Counted from the stretch's first letter, positions 22,454-31,248 are shown. The stretch is 64,000 nucleotides of DNA from Curvibacter cyanobacteriorum (GCF_028649475.1 NZ_JAQSIP010000004.1:1-64000), one strand, 5' to 3'. A program made the numbers and translations. The notes: generated by a model from the sequence alone, not told the origin.

Positions 22454-24517
22454 TCAGCCGCCGGGCGACTGGGCGGCACTGGCCGCGCGCTTGGCGAACT
22501 CGGCCCGCAGGGCCTTGAGCTTCTCGCGCGGGTCTTCCTTGACGGTATTTTGGTCCAGCGCCATTTCGGCAATGAAGCGGCTGGGCAGGGCGGCCACCAT
22601 TTCGCGGCCTTTCTTGCGTCGGCGGGTCCAGCTCACCGCCAGGGTGCGCTGGGCGCGCGTGATGCCCACGTACATCAGGCGGCGTTCTTCCTGCAGGCGC
22701 AGGGCCAGGCTTTCGCCACTGACTTCGCTGCCCGGTTCCTGCTCCATCTTGAAGGGCAGGATGTTCTCGTTCACCCCGACCAGCATCACATGCGGCCATT
22801 CCAGGCCCTTGGAGGCGTGCAGGGTGGACAGGGTGACCACGTCCTGCTCCTGCTCGCGCTCGCTGATGGTGGACAGCAGGGCGATGGTCTGGGCCACCTC
22901 GAGCAGGTTCTTCACCTCGCGGGTGGTGCTGACCCCGGCCGCATCGTCGATCTGGCCGCCGCAGCGACCCGACATCCAGTCGCAGAACTCGAGCACATTG
23001 GTCCAGCGGGTGGCCGCGGCTTTTTCGCTGTCTTCGTTGTCGTACAGGTGCTGCTCGTAGCCAATCTCTTTGAGGAAGTCGAGCAAGAAAGTGCGCGCGT
23101 CTTCCGCGCCCAGGGTCTGCCGGGCACGGTATTCGAGGTCGTTCACATAGCGGCCAAACTCCTGCAGGCTGCCGCTGGCGCGGGCCGGCAGCACGTTCTG
23201 CAGCGAGGCACTGAACAGCGACTCGAACAGGCTCAGCTTGTACTGGCTCGCGTACACCCCCAACTGGCCCAGCGTGGTGTGACCGATGCCGCGCTTGGGG
23301 GTGGTGATGGCGCGCAGGAACGCGGGGTCGTCGTCGTTGTTGATCCACAGCCGGAACCAGGCACACAGGTCCTTGATTTCGGCACGGTCAAAAAAGCTCT
23401 GCCCACCCGACACCTTGTACGGGATCTGTGCGCGGCGCAGCGCCTGCTCGAACATGCGCGCCTGGTGGTTGGCGCGGTAGAGGATGGCGAAGTCCTTCAG
23501 GTCTTTCCATTTCGAGGTGGCGCGCAGGCTCTGGATGCGGGCCACGGCGCGCTCGGCCTCGTGTTCTTCGTTGTCGGCGTCGACCACGCGCACCGGTTCG
23601 CCTTCGCCGAGTTCCGAGAACAGGGTCTTGGGAAACAGCTTCGGGTTCGGCTGGATCACGTTGTTGGCCGCGCGCAGGATGGCCGAGGTGGAGCGGTAGT
23701 TCTGCTCCAGCTTGATCACCTTCAGGTTCGGGAAGTCCACCGGCAGTTTGCGCAGGTTGTCCAGCGTGGCGCCGCGCCAGCCGTAAATGGACTGGTCATC
23801 GTCGCCCACGGCGGTGAAGCGCCCGCGCTGGCCGACCAGGGCCTTGAGCACCTCGTACTGGGTGGCGTTGGTGTCCTGGTACTCGTCGACCAGCACATGG
23901 CCCAGCAGGTTCTGCCACTTTTCGCGCACTTCGGCGTGGTCGCGCAGCAGCTTCAGCGGCATGCCGATCAGGTCGTCAAAGTCCACGCTTTGGTAGGCCG
24001 TCAGGCGTTCTTCGTAGCGCGCCATGATCTCGGCGATCACGCGCTCGTGGTCGTTCTCGGCCTGGGCCATGGCCTGGGATGCGTTCAGGCCCTGGTTCTT
24101 CCAGGCGCTGATGGTCCATTGCCACTGGCGTGCCGTGGCCATGTCGGGGCTGCCGCCGCAGTCCTTGAGGATGCCGGTCACGTCGTCGGCGTCCAGGATG
24201 CTGAACTGGGGCTTGAGGCCCAGCACCGCGCCGTCTTCGCGCATCAGCCGCACCCCCAGGGCGTGGAAGGTGCAGATCACGATGTCCTTGGCCTTGCGCC
24301 CGATCAGGCCCTTGGCGCGCTCGCGCATTTCGGCCGCCGCTTTGTTGGTGAAGGTGATGGCCGCGATGCGCTTGGGGTCCAGCCCCGACTCGATCAGGTG
24401 CGCGATCTTCATGGTGATCACGCGCGTCTTGCCCGAGCCCGCGCCAGCCAGCACCAGGCAGGGACCCTGCACGTAGTTGACAGCTTCAAGTTGGGCGATG
24501 TTCAGACCGGCAGACAT
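22454..24517 (-). CDS. rep: ATP-dependent DNA helicase Rep
   Basis: 687 aa (E. coli Rep 673). A 3'-5' superfamily 1A helicase that clears protein from DNA ahead of replication forks and takes part in restart. Motifs in order: Walker A GAGSGKT at 25-31, TFTNKAAAEMRERA, LVDEYQDTNATQYE, GDDDQSIYGWRGA, KLEQNYRST, TLHASKGLEWPHV and YVGITRAQRTL. The start MSAGLNIAQLEAVN fits the family; a long in-frame extension upstream is GC-driven. A divergent gap of 186 nt lies upstream with a TATCAT -10-like box near 24593-24598 on the minus strand. priA, which also acts in replication restart, lies 2.3 kb further on. Confidence 0.95.
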   Translation of the reverse strand: MSAGLNIAQLEAVNYVQGPCLVLAGAGSGKTRVITMKIAHLIESGLDPKRIAAITFTNKAAAEMRERAKGLIGRKAKDIVICTFHALGVRLMREDGAVLGLKPQFSILDADDVTGILKDCGGSPDMATARQWQWTISAWKNQGLNASQAMAQAENDHERVIAEIMARYEERLTAYQSVDFDDLIGMPLKLLRDHAEVREKWQNLLGHVLVDEYQDTNATQYEVLKALVGQRGRFTAVGDDDQSIYGWRGATLDNLRKLPVDFPNLKVIKLEQNYRSTSAILRAANNVIQPNPKLFPKTLFSELGEGEPVRVVDADNEEHEAERAVARIQSLRATSKWKDLKDFAILYRANHQARMFEQALRRAQIPYKVSGGQSFFDRAEIKDLCAWFRLWINNDDDPAFLRAITTPKRGIGHTTLGQLGVYASQYKLSLFESLFSASLQNVLPARASGSLQEFGRYVNDLEYRARQTLGAEDARTFLLDFLKEIGYEQHLYDNEDSEKAAATRWTNVLEFCDWMSGRCGGQIDDAAGVSTTREVKNLLEVAQTIALLSTISEREQEQDVVTLSTLHASKGLEWPHVMLVGVNENILPFKMEQEPGSEVSGESLALRLQEERRLMYVGITRAQRTLAVSWTRRRKKGREMVAALPSRFIAEMALDQNTVKEDPREKLKALRAEFAKRAASAAQSPGG

Positions 24518-24703
24518 GGGATCAGGGGGTGAGCGGGATGAGCGGCTCCAGTGAAAGGGCCGATGGGGAAAGCGGAGGCAGCGAGGCCCGCAATGATAGC
24601 GGCAGCCGCCCGCCAAGCGCCGGCCCAGCCTGGCCGGAGGTCGGATCAGGGGGCCGGGGCTCGGCGGGTGTCCTTTGATGCCTGCCCTGATTGGACCTCT
24701 GCC

Positions 24704-25687
24704 ATGCTGCCTGCCATCCCTTCCCTTCGCTCTGGCGCCTGCCGCGCCGGCTTTGCCCTGGGGACCTTGTCCCTGCTGATGGGCTTGAGTGCCTGCAACA
24801 GTTCGGGGGCCTCGTCGGTGGACCCCGCCACGGCCCCGCCCACCACCCTGGCCCAGGTCGGGGAGTACCCGCCCGGTTCCGGGGTCTGGAAGGGCTACCT
24901 CGCCAGCACCGCCTGGCCCGACAGCCTGGCCCTCTTGCCCGCGCCGCCCACCAAGGGCCTGCCGCCCTACGAGGCGGACGAATACGCGTTCCTGAGCACC
25001 CGCACGCTGGCGCAGGGCCCGCGGGGCCAGGTGGCCAAGGCCGACGCGGACCTGCACTTTCCCCATGCCCCCAACCAAATGGCCTGTGCGCTGGGCCTGG
25101 ACATCGACGCCGATCGCTCGCCCAACCTCAACGCCTTGATGGCGCGCTCCTTTGCCGATGCCGGCCTGTCCACCTACAAGGCGAAGAACTACTACAAGCG
25201 CGTGCGCCCGTTCGTGGTCAACCAAACCAGCACCTGCTTGCCCGCCGACGATGCCTTGCTGGCCAAGGACGGCTCCTACCCTTCGGGGCACACGGCCATC
25301 GGCTGGACCTGGGCCCTGCTGTTGTCCGAGGTGTCGCCCGAGCGCACCAACGCGCTGTTGCAGCGGGGCCTGGCCTTTGGCCAGAGCCGCGTGATCTGCG
25401 GTGCGCACTGGCAAAGCGACGTGGACAACGCGCGCCTGGTGGCCGCGGGCGTGGTGGCCCGCCTGCACAGTGAGCCGGTGTTCCTGACCCAGCTGGCGCT
25501 GGCCAAGCAGGAGGTCGCCACCCTGCGCCAGACCATCAAGAGCAGCACCCGCGACTGCGCGGCCGAAGCCGCCGCCCTGCAGCTGGGGGACACCGCGCCC
25601 CCGGCCTCGGTCTCGGGCGCGGCCAGCGGCACCGCCGCTGGGCTGCCAGCCAGCCTCAGCGAGCCCAGCCCCGCGGCCAAGCCCTGA
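24704..25687 (+). CDS. PAP2-type acid phosphatase, probable lipoprotein
   Basis: 327 aa. The N-terminal signal ends LMGLSACNSS, an LSAC lipobox, so the protein is probably lipid-anchored. The phosphatase domain has the three class A motifs: KNYYKRVRPF (K-x6-RP), SYPSGHTAIGW (PSGH) and SRVICGAHWQSDVDNAR (SR-x5-H-x3-D). Class A acid phosphatases dephosphorylate nucleotides and other phosphomonoesters in the periplasm. The tail after about residue 285 is low in complexity (Ala/Ser/Pro). The ATG at 24704 starts the signal peptide; there is an earlier in-frame ATG without a signal. It is divergent from rep. Confidence 0.9.
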   Translation: MLPAIPSLRSGACRAGFALGTLSLLMGLSACNSSGASSVDPATAPPTTLAQVGEYPPGSGVWKGYLASTAWPDSLALLPAPPTKGLPPYEADEYAFLSTRTLAQGPRGQVAKADADLHFPHAPNQMACALGLDIDADRSPNLNALMARSFADAGLSTYKAKNYYKRVRPFVVNQTSTCLPADDALLAKDGSYPSGHTAIGWTWALLLSEVSPERTNALLQRGLAFGQSRVICGAHWQSDVDNARLVAAGVVARLHSEPVFLTQLALAKQEVATLRQTIKSSTRDCAAEAAALQLGDTAPPASVSGAASGTAAGLPASLSEPSPAAKP

Positions 25688-25713
25688 CGCCCGGCGAGCC
25701 GGGGGGGGCGTCA
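25685..25713 (+). terminator. Possible terminator formed by the phosphatase stop codon region
   Basis: TGACGCCC (25685-25692, beginning with the stop codon) is exactly complementary to GGGCGTCA (25706-25713). There is no T-run, so it may stabilise the 3' end or cooperate with Rho rather than terminate alone. Confidence 0.35.
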
Positions 25714-25799
25714 GCAGGTCTGGCGCGCAGGCGGCAGAATAAGGGCCCTGTCTGCCCTGTTCACCCCGGCGCCGGGTTACCGGCTGAAAGCGTTAGCGC

Positions 25800-26777
25800 G
25801 TGCTGTCCATTCTGCTGGTCACCTTCCCCTTCTTTGCCCTGGTTTTGTGTGGTTACCTGGCGGCGCGGCGCCGGATGTTGCCCCTGGAGGCGATCCCCGG
25901 CCTCAACACCTTTGTGCTGTTCTTTGCGCTGCCGTGCATGCTGTACCGCTTCGGCGCCAGCACCCCGCTGACGCAGCTGCTCGACGCCAGCCTGTTCCTG
26001 GTCTACCTGCTGTGCGCTTTGCTGATGGTGGCCTGGACGGTGCTGAGCACACGCAACCGCCAGCGCGGTGGCCCGGTGGGCTGGAACGACGCGGCCTTTG
26101 GCGCGCTGGTGGCCGCGTTTCCCAACACCGGCTTCATGGGCGTGCCGCTCCTGGTGGCCCTGCTCGGCACCGCCGCCGCCGGCCCGGCCATCGTGTCGAT
26201 CATTGCCGACCTGGTGATCACGTCGTCGCTGTGCATCGCCTTGTCGCGCCTCGACGGGGCCGACAAGCATGGCGCCGGCCAGGCGCTGCGCAACGCCTTC
26301 AAGGGCATGGTGACCAACCCCATGCCGTGGTCCATCTTGCTCGGTGGGGCCGCGTCGGCGGCCAGTTTCAGCCTGCCCGCGCCGGTGCAGAAAACCGTCT
26401 CGCTGCTGGCCGATGCCGCGTCTCCGGTGGCGCTGTTCACGATTGGCGCGGTGCTGGCGCGCTCGCAGATGCTGCCTTCGCGCCATGCGCTGCCCGTGCG
26501 CGGCCTGGGCGACGTGCCCCGCATTGCCTTGTACAAATTGCTGCTGCACCCCGTCCTGGTCTGGTGCGCTGGCCAGCTGGCCCTCCTCGCGGGCTGGCCC
26601 CTGGACCCCTTCGCGCTGACCGTGGTGGTGCTGGTGGCGGCGCTGCCCAGTGCCAGCAATGTGTCCATGCTGGCCGAGCGCTTTGATGCCGACACCGGGC
26701 GGGTCGCGCGCATCATCCTGATCTCCACCGCGGCGGCCTTCCTGACCTTCTCGGCTGCGGTCGCGCTGCTGACCTGA
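25800..26777 (+). CDS. AEC-family (auxin efflux carrier-like) transporter
   Basis: 325 aa, about ten hydrophobic helices in two groups of five around a more polar middle (about 165-175). The first helix LVTFPFFALVLCGYLAARR, then NTFVLFFALPCMLYRF and AAFPNTGFMGVPLL, with the conserved N-x-G-F-M-G pattern, and the late VAALPSASNVSMLAERF with the family's PSASN motif. Members export small organic acids or malonate; the substrate here cannot be told. The start is GTG 25800 because no in-frame ATG precedes the first helix; the ribosome binding site is weak. It converges on priA with 82 nt between. Confidence 0.85.
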   Translation: MLSILLVTFPFFALVLCGYLAARRRMLPLEAIPGLNTFVLFFALPCMLYRFGASTPLTQLLDASLFLVYLLCALLMVAWTVLSTRNRQRGGPVGWNDAAFGALVAAFPNTGFMGVPLLVALLGTAAAGPAIVSIIADLVITSSLCIALSRLDGADKHGAGQALRNAFKGMVTNPMPWSILLGGAASAASFSLPAPVQKTVSLLADAASPVALFTIGAVLARSQMLPSRHALPVRGLGDVPRIALYKLLLHPVLVWCAGQLALLAGWPLDPFALTVVVLVAALPSASNVSMLAERFDADTGRVARIILISTAAAFLTFSAAVALLT

Positions 26778-26859
26778 CGCGCCGCCCGGGGCGCTTGGCC
26801 GCCAGGCCCCGCGCCCAGCCCAGGGCCCGCAAGCCCAAGCCCCGTGCTGTGCGGCGGGC

Positions 26860-28965
26860 TCAGATGGCGAGCGGGTCCACGTCCACGGCCCAGCGGATCA
26901 GGCCCTTGTGCTCGGGGGCGGCGCGGGTTGCGTGCAGCACCGCCTGCCACTGCGCCAGAAAGCGCTGCAGCGCCGCCCGCGAGGGGGACTCGATCAGCAT
27001 CTGCGCCCGTTCGATGTTGGCCACGCGCTGGATGGTCATCGGCACCGCCGAGAAGCGGAACACCTGGTCCGCCCCGTCCAGCGTGGCGCCGGCCGCGCTG
27101 GCGCTGTTCAGAAAGCCCTGCGCCACCGCCTGGCTGCGGGCCTCGGCGCGCACCAGGGCCTGGAAGGAAAACGGCGGCATGCCGGCCTGCTCGCGTTCGC
27201 TGAGCTGGGCCTGCGCAAACGCCGGGTAGTCGTGGGTTTTGAGGGCCTCGAACAGCGGGTGCGTGGGGTAGAAGGTCTGCACCCACATTTCGCCCTCGCT
27301 CTTCTGCGCGCTCACGAAGGCGGCGTCCCGACCCGCGCGCCCGGCCGCCTGCATGAGCAGCGCGAACAAGCGTTCCGGGGCCCGGAAGTCGCTGGAGAAC
27401 AAGGCCCCATCGGGGTTGATGGCCGCCACCAGCGTGACGCGGCGGAAATCATGTCCCTTGGCAATCATCTGGGTGCCCACCAGCACATCGACCTCGCCGT
27501 CGTGCACCTGGGCCAGCTGGCTTTCCAGGGCGCCCTTGGCCTTGGTGCTGTCGGCGTCAATGCGCGCGATGCGGGCGGGCTGGCCATCGGGGCGCAGGGT
27601 CTCGCTCATCAGCTCGGCCAGCTGCTCTTCCAGTTGTTCGGTGCCGCGGCCGAGCGGCGCGATGTCCAGGTTGCCGCAGTCGGGGCAGGCGCGCGGCACC
27701 GCCTGGGTGAAGCCGCAGTGGTGGCAGCGCAGGGTGCGGTCGGTCTTGTGGAACACCCGGTAGGCGCTGCAGTGCGGGCACTCGCTCTTCCAGCCGCAGT
27801 CGTTGCAGTGCAGCACGGGCGCATAGCCGCGCCGGTTCAGGAACACCATCACCTGCTCGCCGCGGGCCACCCGTTCGCGCATGGCGGCCACCAGTGGGGG
27901 CGAGAACACGGTGCCCTTGCCCTGCCGGTTCATGTCCACCCGCCGCACGCGGGGCAGACCGGCGTCGGCGGCCGCCCCGACGCGGGTGGGCATCAGCAGC
28001 CGCTGGTAGCGCCCGCCATCGGCCGCGGGGCGGCTGTGGTGCCAGCTCTCCAGCGACGGCGTGGCCGAGCCCAGCACCACCTTGGCCCCCTCTTGCTGGG
28101 CGCGGTAGACCGCCAGGTCGCGCGCCGAGTAGCGTGCGCCTTCCTGTTGCTTGTAGCTGGGGTCGTGTTCTTCGTCCACGATGATCAGCCGCAGCCCGGG
28201 CATCGAGGCGAACACCGCCATCCGCGTGCCCAGCACCATGCGGGCCTGACCGCTGTGGGCCGCCAGCCAGCTTTTCAAGCGCTGGGCCGGCGTCATGCCG
28301 CTGTGCATCGAGACCACCGCCTGGGCGCCCCAGCGCGGCGCAAAGCGGGCCTGGAAGCGCTGCTCCAGCTGCGGCGTGAGGTTGATCTCGGGCACCATGA
28401 TCAGCACCTGGGCGCTGGGGTCGCGCGTCAGCAGCGCCTGCACGGTGTGCAGGTAGACCTCGGTCTTGCCGCTGCCCGTGGCGCCAAACAGCAAAAAGGG
28501 GCCGCTGTGCTGTTCGATCTGCGCGCACACCTCGGCCTGCTCGGGGGTCAGGGCCAAGCCCACCGGCGACTCGCCGGGGGCGTCGGGTGCCTGCGCAATG
28601 GGGCGCTTGAGCCGGCGCGCCAGTTGCTCGGGGCCCAGTTCGCGCAGCTGGGGGGGCAGGGCGGCCAGCGCCACCTCGCCCAGCGAGCGTTGGTAGTAAC
28701 GCGCCGCAAAGCTGACCAGCCGCATCCACGCCGGCCCCAGCGGGGCGAGGCCGGTCAGCACGCCGCCGACCGGGCGTTCGGTCACGCCCCCGGCGTCCAG
28801 CGCCGATTCGTCCACCGGCCAGACCACGCCCAGGGTTTCGCGCTTGCCCAGCGGCACGCGCACCAAGGTGCCGGGCGGCAAGGCCTCGGGGCTTTGGTAG
28901 GTCAGCGGCCCCGACAGGCCGCTGTGCGCGGGCGTCTGGACCACCACAGCGAGCCGGTGGTGCAT
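26860..28965 (-). CDS. priA: Primosomal protein N' (replication restart helicase PriA)
   Basis: 701 aa (E. coli 732). PriA recognises stalled forks and D-loops and reloads the replisome. N-terminal 3' DNA-binding domain MHHRLAVVVQTPAHSGLSGPLTY; Walker A GATGSGKTEVY near 161-168; DEEHDPSYKQQEG (DEEH box); the zinc-binding cluster CNDCGWKSECPHC, CHHCGFTQAVPRACPDC; ARIDADSTKAKG, GTQMIAKGHDF and MQAAGRAGRD. The start ATG 28965 was chosen from homology; a CACAAT box lies 8 nt upstream and there is no Shine-Dalgarno. The gene-free DnaA/IHF region begins about 100 nt upstream. Confidence 0.95.
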   Translation of the reverse strand: MHHRLAVVVQTPAHSGLSGPLTYQSPEALPPGTLVRVPLGKRETLGVVWPVDESALDAGGVTERPVGGVLTGLAPLGPAWMRLVSFAARYYQRSLGEVALAALPPQLRELGPEQLARRLKRPIAQAPDAPGESPVGLALTPEQAEVCAQIEQHSGPFLLFGATGSGKTEVYLHTVQALLTRDPSAQVLIMVPEINLTPQLEQRFQARFAPRWGAQAVVSMHSGMTPAQRLKSWLAAHSGQARMVLGTRMAVFASMPGLRLIIVDEEHDPSYKQQEGARYSARDLAVYRAQQEGAKVVLGSATPSLESWHHSRPAADGGRYQRLLMPTRVGAAADAGLPRVRRVDMNRQGKGTVFSPPLVAAMRERVARGEQVMVFLNRRGYAPVLHCNDCGWKSECPHCSAYRVFHKTDRTLRCHHCGFTQAVPRACPDCGNLDIAPLGRGTEQLEEQLAELMSETLRPDGQPARIARIDADSTKAKGALESQLAQVHDGEVDVLVGTQMIAKGHDFRRVTLVAAINPDGALFSSDFRAPERLFALLMQAAGRAGRDAAFVSAQKSEGEMWVQTFYPTHPLFEALKTHDYPAFAQAQLSEREQAGMPPFSFQALVRAEARSQAVAQGFLNSASAAGATLDGADQVFRFSAVPMTIQRVANIERAQMLIESPSRAALQRFLAQWQAVLHATRAAPEHKGLIRWAVDVDPLAI

Positions 28966-29069
28966 GGGCAGGGATTGTGCGTCAGCCCAGCCGGGCCCGG
29001 GCGCTCGGACGGGCGCTCGCGTGGCGCTTGGGCCGCTGAGGGCTTGATGGGCCAAGGCTTTGGGGTGAT

Positions 29070-29280
29070 TCAGGTTTTCTGTGGATAACTTTGTTGATAG
29101 CGCGTAGGCAGATCGCAAAAATCCTTGTCTGACAAGGGCTTGGCGCACTTGCTTAAAAAACAGGCTTGAACATGAAATCTATATAAATCAATGACTTAGC
29201 GTTGATTGATGAGAGGCGCCACGCGGCTGGCCGGTCGCCGCAAGGGCCCAAAGGCACGCCCAACTTTTGTGCATAAGTGC
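29070..29280. repeat. DnaA/IHF module 1
   Basis: DnaA box TGTGGATAA (29080-29088), CCTTGTC-T-GACAAGG hairpin (29123-29137), IHF site AATCAATGACTTA (29186-29198, fits WATCAANNNNTTR) inside ATATAAATCAATGACTTAG, and DnaA box TGTGCATAA (29268-29276). Both boxes read TTATNCACA on the minus strand. Offsets from the first box are +43, +106 and +188. Confidence 0.85.
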
Positions 29281-29401
29281 TGCAGCGCCGCATCCGATCA
29301 GGCCGTGGCCGCCGCCTCGGGCTTGTCCCGGACACTGCACATGCTGTCCACAGACTTATGCGCTTCAGGTGCTGGGGTGGCTGGATTCGCCAAGTGCTTG
29401 A

Positions 29402-29634
29402 TTTCACAGGGAAATTCACACCATCCCGCGTTTCTGTGGATAACTTTGGGGATAGGCCACCTGCTTGCAGGCCAAATCCTTGTCTCCCTTGGCCTCTGAC
29501 AGATTGCCTCTTTATTGAGCAAACTTGAAATTCCATATAAATCAATCACTTAGCGGTTCTTCAAAAACCCCGGTGTGAGAAATCCATCGGAAATGGCTGT
29601 CAAAGCTAGGACGACCAGTCTGTGCATAAGTGAG
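29402..29634. repeat. DnaA/IHF module 2
   Basis: DnaA box TGTGGATAA (29435-29443), conserved CCTTGTC (29478-29484) now in the loop of an AGGCCAA/TTGGCCT stem (29469-29475 with 29489-29495), IHF site AATCAATCACTTA (29540-29552), DnaA box TGTGCATAA (29621-29629). Offsets are +43, +105 and +186, 355 bp after module 1. Two TTCACA segments precede the first box. Confidence 0.85.
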
Positions 29635-29751
29635 CGCTCGTCTGCGCGGTCCGGGGGCGCGGGGCCTCGGTGCGGCCGATGGGGGCGGTCGGCGCGCGTT
29701 CAAACCGGCTTTCAGACCGTTCAAATCGGGCTAAGTCCTTGATTCTGGTGC

Positions 29752-29966
29752 GGTTTTTCAAAAATTCACAGAAGCTGTGGATAACTTTGTTGACAACGGC
29801 CCCTCAAGCCCGCGAAAGCCTTGTCCCACAAGGCTTTTCTTAGATTGCCCGCAAAATTGGCAAAAGAAAAAATCCATATGAATCAATGACTTATGAATCT
29901 GATAAGGCTGCGAAAGCCCGCGATCGCCGCCGCCGAGCGGGCTTGCATTTTTGTGCACAAGTCTCT
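29752..29966. repeat. DnaA/IHF module 3
   Basis: DnaA box TGTGGATAA (29776-29784), hairpin AAAGCCTTGT-CCC-ACAAGGCTTT (29815-29837) again carrying CCTTGTC at +43, IHF site AATCAATGACTTA (29881-29893, +105) and a weaker box TGTGCACAA (29952-29960, +176). It starts 341 bp after module 2. The stretch 29852-29893 is the most AT-rich part. TTCACAG-AAG-CTGTGG forms a small inverted repeat at the first box. Confidence 0.82.
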
Positions 29967-30017
29967 TGACGTGGCGCCGGTTTTGGGCTTTGGCGCGGTG
30001 TTTTGAGGCGGGCAGAC

Positions 30018-30054
30018 GTCAAAAAGCCGCTCCAGCTCGAGGGCGGAAGCGGCT
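30018..30054 (-). terminator. hemE terminator
   Basis: On the minus strand AGCCGCT (30054-30048) pairs with AGCGGCT (30031-30025), extended inward by CC/GG after an unpaired T, and is followed by TTTT. It begins 43 nt after the hemE stop. Confidence 0.8.
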
Positions 30055-30096
30055 GTGGGGGCGGCCGGGCGTGCGGCGCCCCGGGGCGCCCCGGGC

Positions 30097-31242
30097 TCAG
30101 CGCCCGCGCAAGCGGCGCGAGTGGGTGTGCACGGCTTCCACGAGGGCGGCCACGTGCTCGGGCGGCGTGTACTGGCTGATGCCGTGGCCCAGGTTGAAGA
30201 TGTGGGTCGGGCCGCTGGTGTTCGGGTCCAGGTGCGGGGTCCCGAAGCTGTCCAGCACGCGCGCCACCTCGGTGGCGATCTGGGCCGGCGGGGCAAACAG
30301 CACGTTGGGGTCGATGTTGCCCTGCAAGGCCTTGCCCGGGCCGCCCACGGCGCCGCCCACGCGGGCCCGGGCCTGGCCCAGGTTCACGGTCCAGTCGAGG
30401 CCCAGCACCTCGCAGTCCAGGGCCGCCATGTTGTCCAGCCACAGGCCGCCGCCCTTGGTGAAGACGATGCGCGGGATGGCCACGCCGTCGTGCTCGCGCT
30501 TGAGTTGCTTGAGCACGCGGTCGGTGTAGGCCAGGCTGAACTGCTGGAAGGCGCCGTCGGCCAGCACGCCGCCCCAGCTGTCGAAAATCATCACGGCCTG
30601 GGCGCCGGCTTCGATCTGGGCGTTCAGGTAGGCCGCCACCGAGTCGGCGTTCACCTCGAGCATGCGGTGCATCAGGTCGGGGCGGCTGTACAGCATGGAC
30701 TTGACCAGGCGGTAGTCGTCGCTGCCCTTGCCTTCGACCATGTAGCAGGCCAGCGTCCAGGGGCTGCCCGAGAAGCCGATCAGCGGCACGCGGCCGTTCA
30801 GCGCGCGGCGGATGCTGGTGACCGCGTCGAACACATAGCGCAGGCGGTCCATGTCGGGCACTTCGAGCGCCGCCACGGCGGCTTCGTCCCGCACCGGGGT
30901 GGCGAAGCGCGGGCCTTCACCCTGGGCAAACGACAGGCCCAGGCCCATCGCGTCGGGCACGGTCAGGATGTCGGAGAACAGGATGGCGGCGTCCAGCGCA
31001 TAGCGCTCCAGCGGCTGCAGCGTGACTTCGGTGGCGTAGTCGGTGTTGGTGGCCAGGCCCATGAAGCTGCCCGCCTTGGCCCGCGTGGCCACGTACTCGG
31101 GCAGGTAGCGGCCGGCTTGGCGCATCAGCCACAGCGGCGTGTGGTCGGTGGCCTGACGCCAGCAGGCGCGCAGGAAGGTGTCGTTTTGCAGCGGCGCAAA
31201 GCGGCTGCTGGGGGCGGTGGTGGGGGCGGCAGAAGGGCTCAT
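30097..31242 (-). CDS. hemE: Uroporphyrinogen decarboxylase
   Basis: 381 aa. It removes four acetate carboxyls from uroporphyrinogen III to give coproporphyrinogen III in haem synthesis. Signature [15 protein letters not shown] near the N-terminus (the catalytic Arg lies here), [18 protein letters not shown] with the essential Asp, [16 protein letters not shown], and [14 protein letters not shown] near the C-terminus with FNLGHGI. The start [15 protein letters not shown] is at 31242; it is preceded by GACAAT 6 nt upstream and no Shine-Dalgarno, so the message may be leaderless. A terminator follows the gene. Confidence 0.97.
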   Translation of the reverse strand: MSPSAAPTTAPSSRFAPLQNDTFLRACWRQATDHTPLWLMRQAGRYLPEYVATRAKAGSFMGLATNTDYATEVTLQPLERYALDAAILFSDILTVPDAMGLGLSFAQGEGPRFATPVRDEAAVAALEVPDMDRLRYVFDAVTSIRRALNGRVPLIGFSGSPWTLACYMVEGKGSDDYRLVKSMLYSRPDLMHRMLEVNADSVAAYLNAQIEAGAQAVMIFDSWGGVLADGAFQQFSLAYTDRVLKQLKREHDGVAIPRIVFTKGGGLWLDNMAALDCEVLGLDWTVNLGQARARVGGAVGGPGKALQGNIDPNVLFAPPAQIATEVARVLDSFGTPHLDPNTSGPTHIFNLGHGISQYTPPEHVAALVEAVHTHSRRLRGR

Positions 31243-31248
31243 CCTGCC

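Larger units (their letters stand above)
28966..30096. other. Gene-free priA-hemE interval with DnaA-box/IHF modules
   Basis: This 1.1-kb interval has no credible gene: the short open frames in it lack ribosome binding sites and are interrupted in an ungenelike way. It is markedly more AT-rich than its surroundings in three patches. Five exact DnaA boxes (TGTGGATAA at 29080, 29435, 29776; TGTGCATAA at 29268, 29621), one box with a single mismatch (TGTGCACAA at 29952) and three exact IHF consensus sites (29186, 29540, 29881) are arranged as three similar modules described separately. The spacers 29281-29400 and 29635-29751 are GC-rich. The hemE terminator lies at the right edge. Confidence 0.85.

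Noticed and set aside
21980-24532. 850-codon plus-strand frame opposite rep
   Set aside because: rep has full helicase motifs on the minus strand; this frame is a compositional shadow.
26908-29088. 726-codon plus-strand frame opposite priA
   Set aside because: Shadow of priA; no domain and no initiation signal.
29153-29958. Short open frames of 60-130 codons across the DnaA/IHF region
   Set aside because: They overlap each other in several frames, lack ribosome binding sites, and their similarity to one another follows from the DNA modules, not from protein conservation.
29070-29966. Tandem array as a CRISPR
   Set aside because: Only three copies, about 350 bp apart, conserved in separate short blocks and not as one direct repeat with unique spacers; no cas genes nearby.
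29070-29966. Array as a set of insertion sequence or MITE copies
   Set aside because: No terminal inverted repeats or target duplications bound the modules, and spacing between internal sites is conserved while flanks are not.
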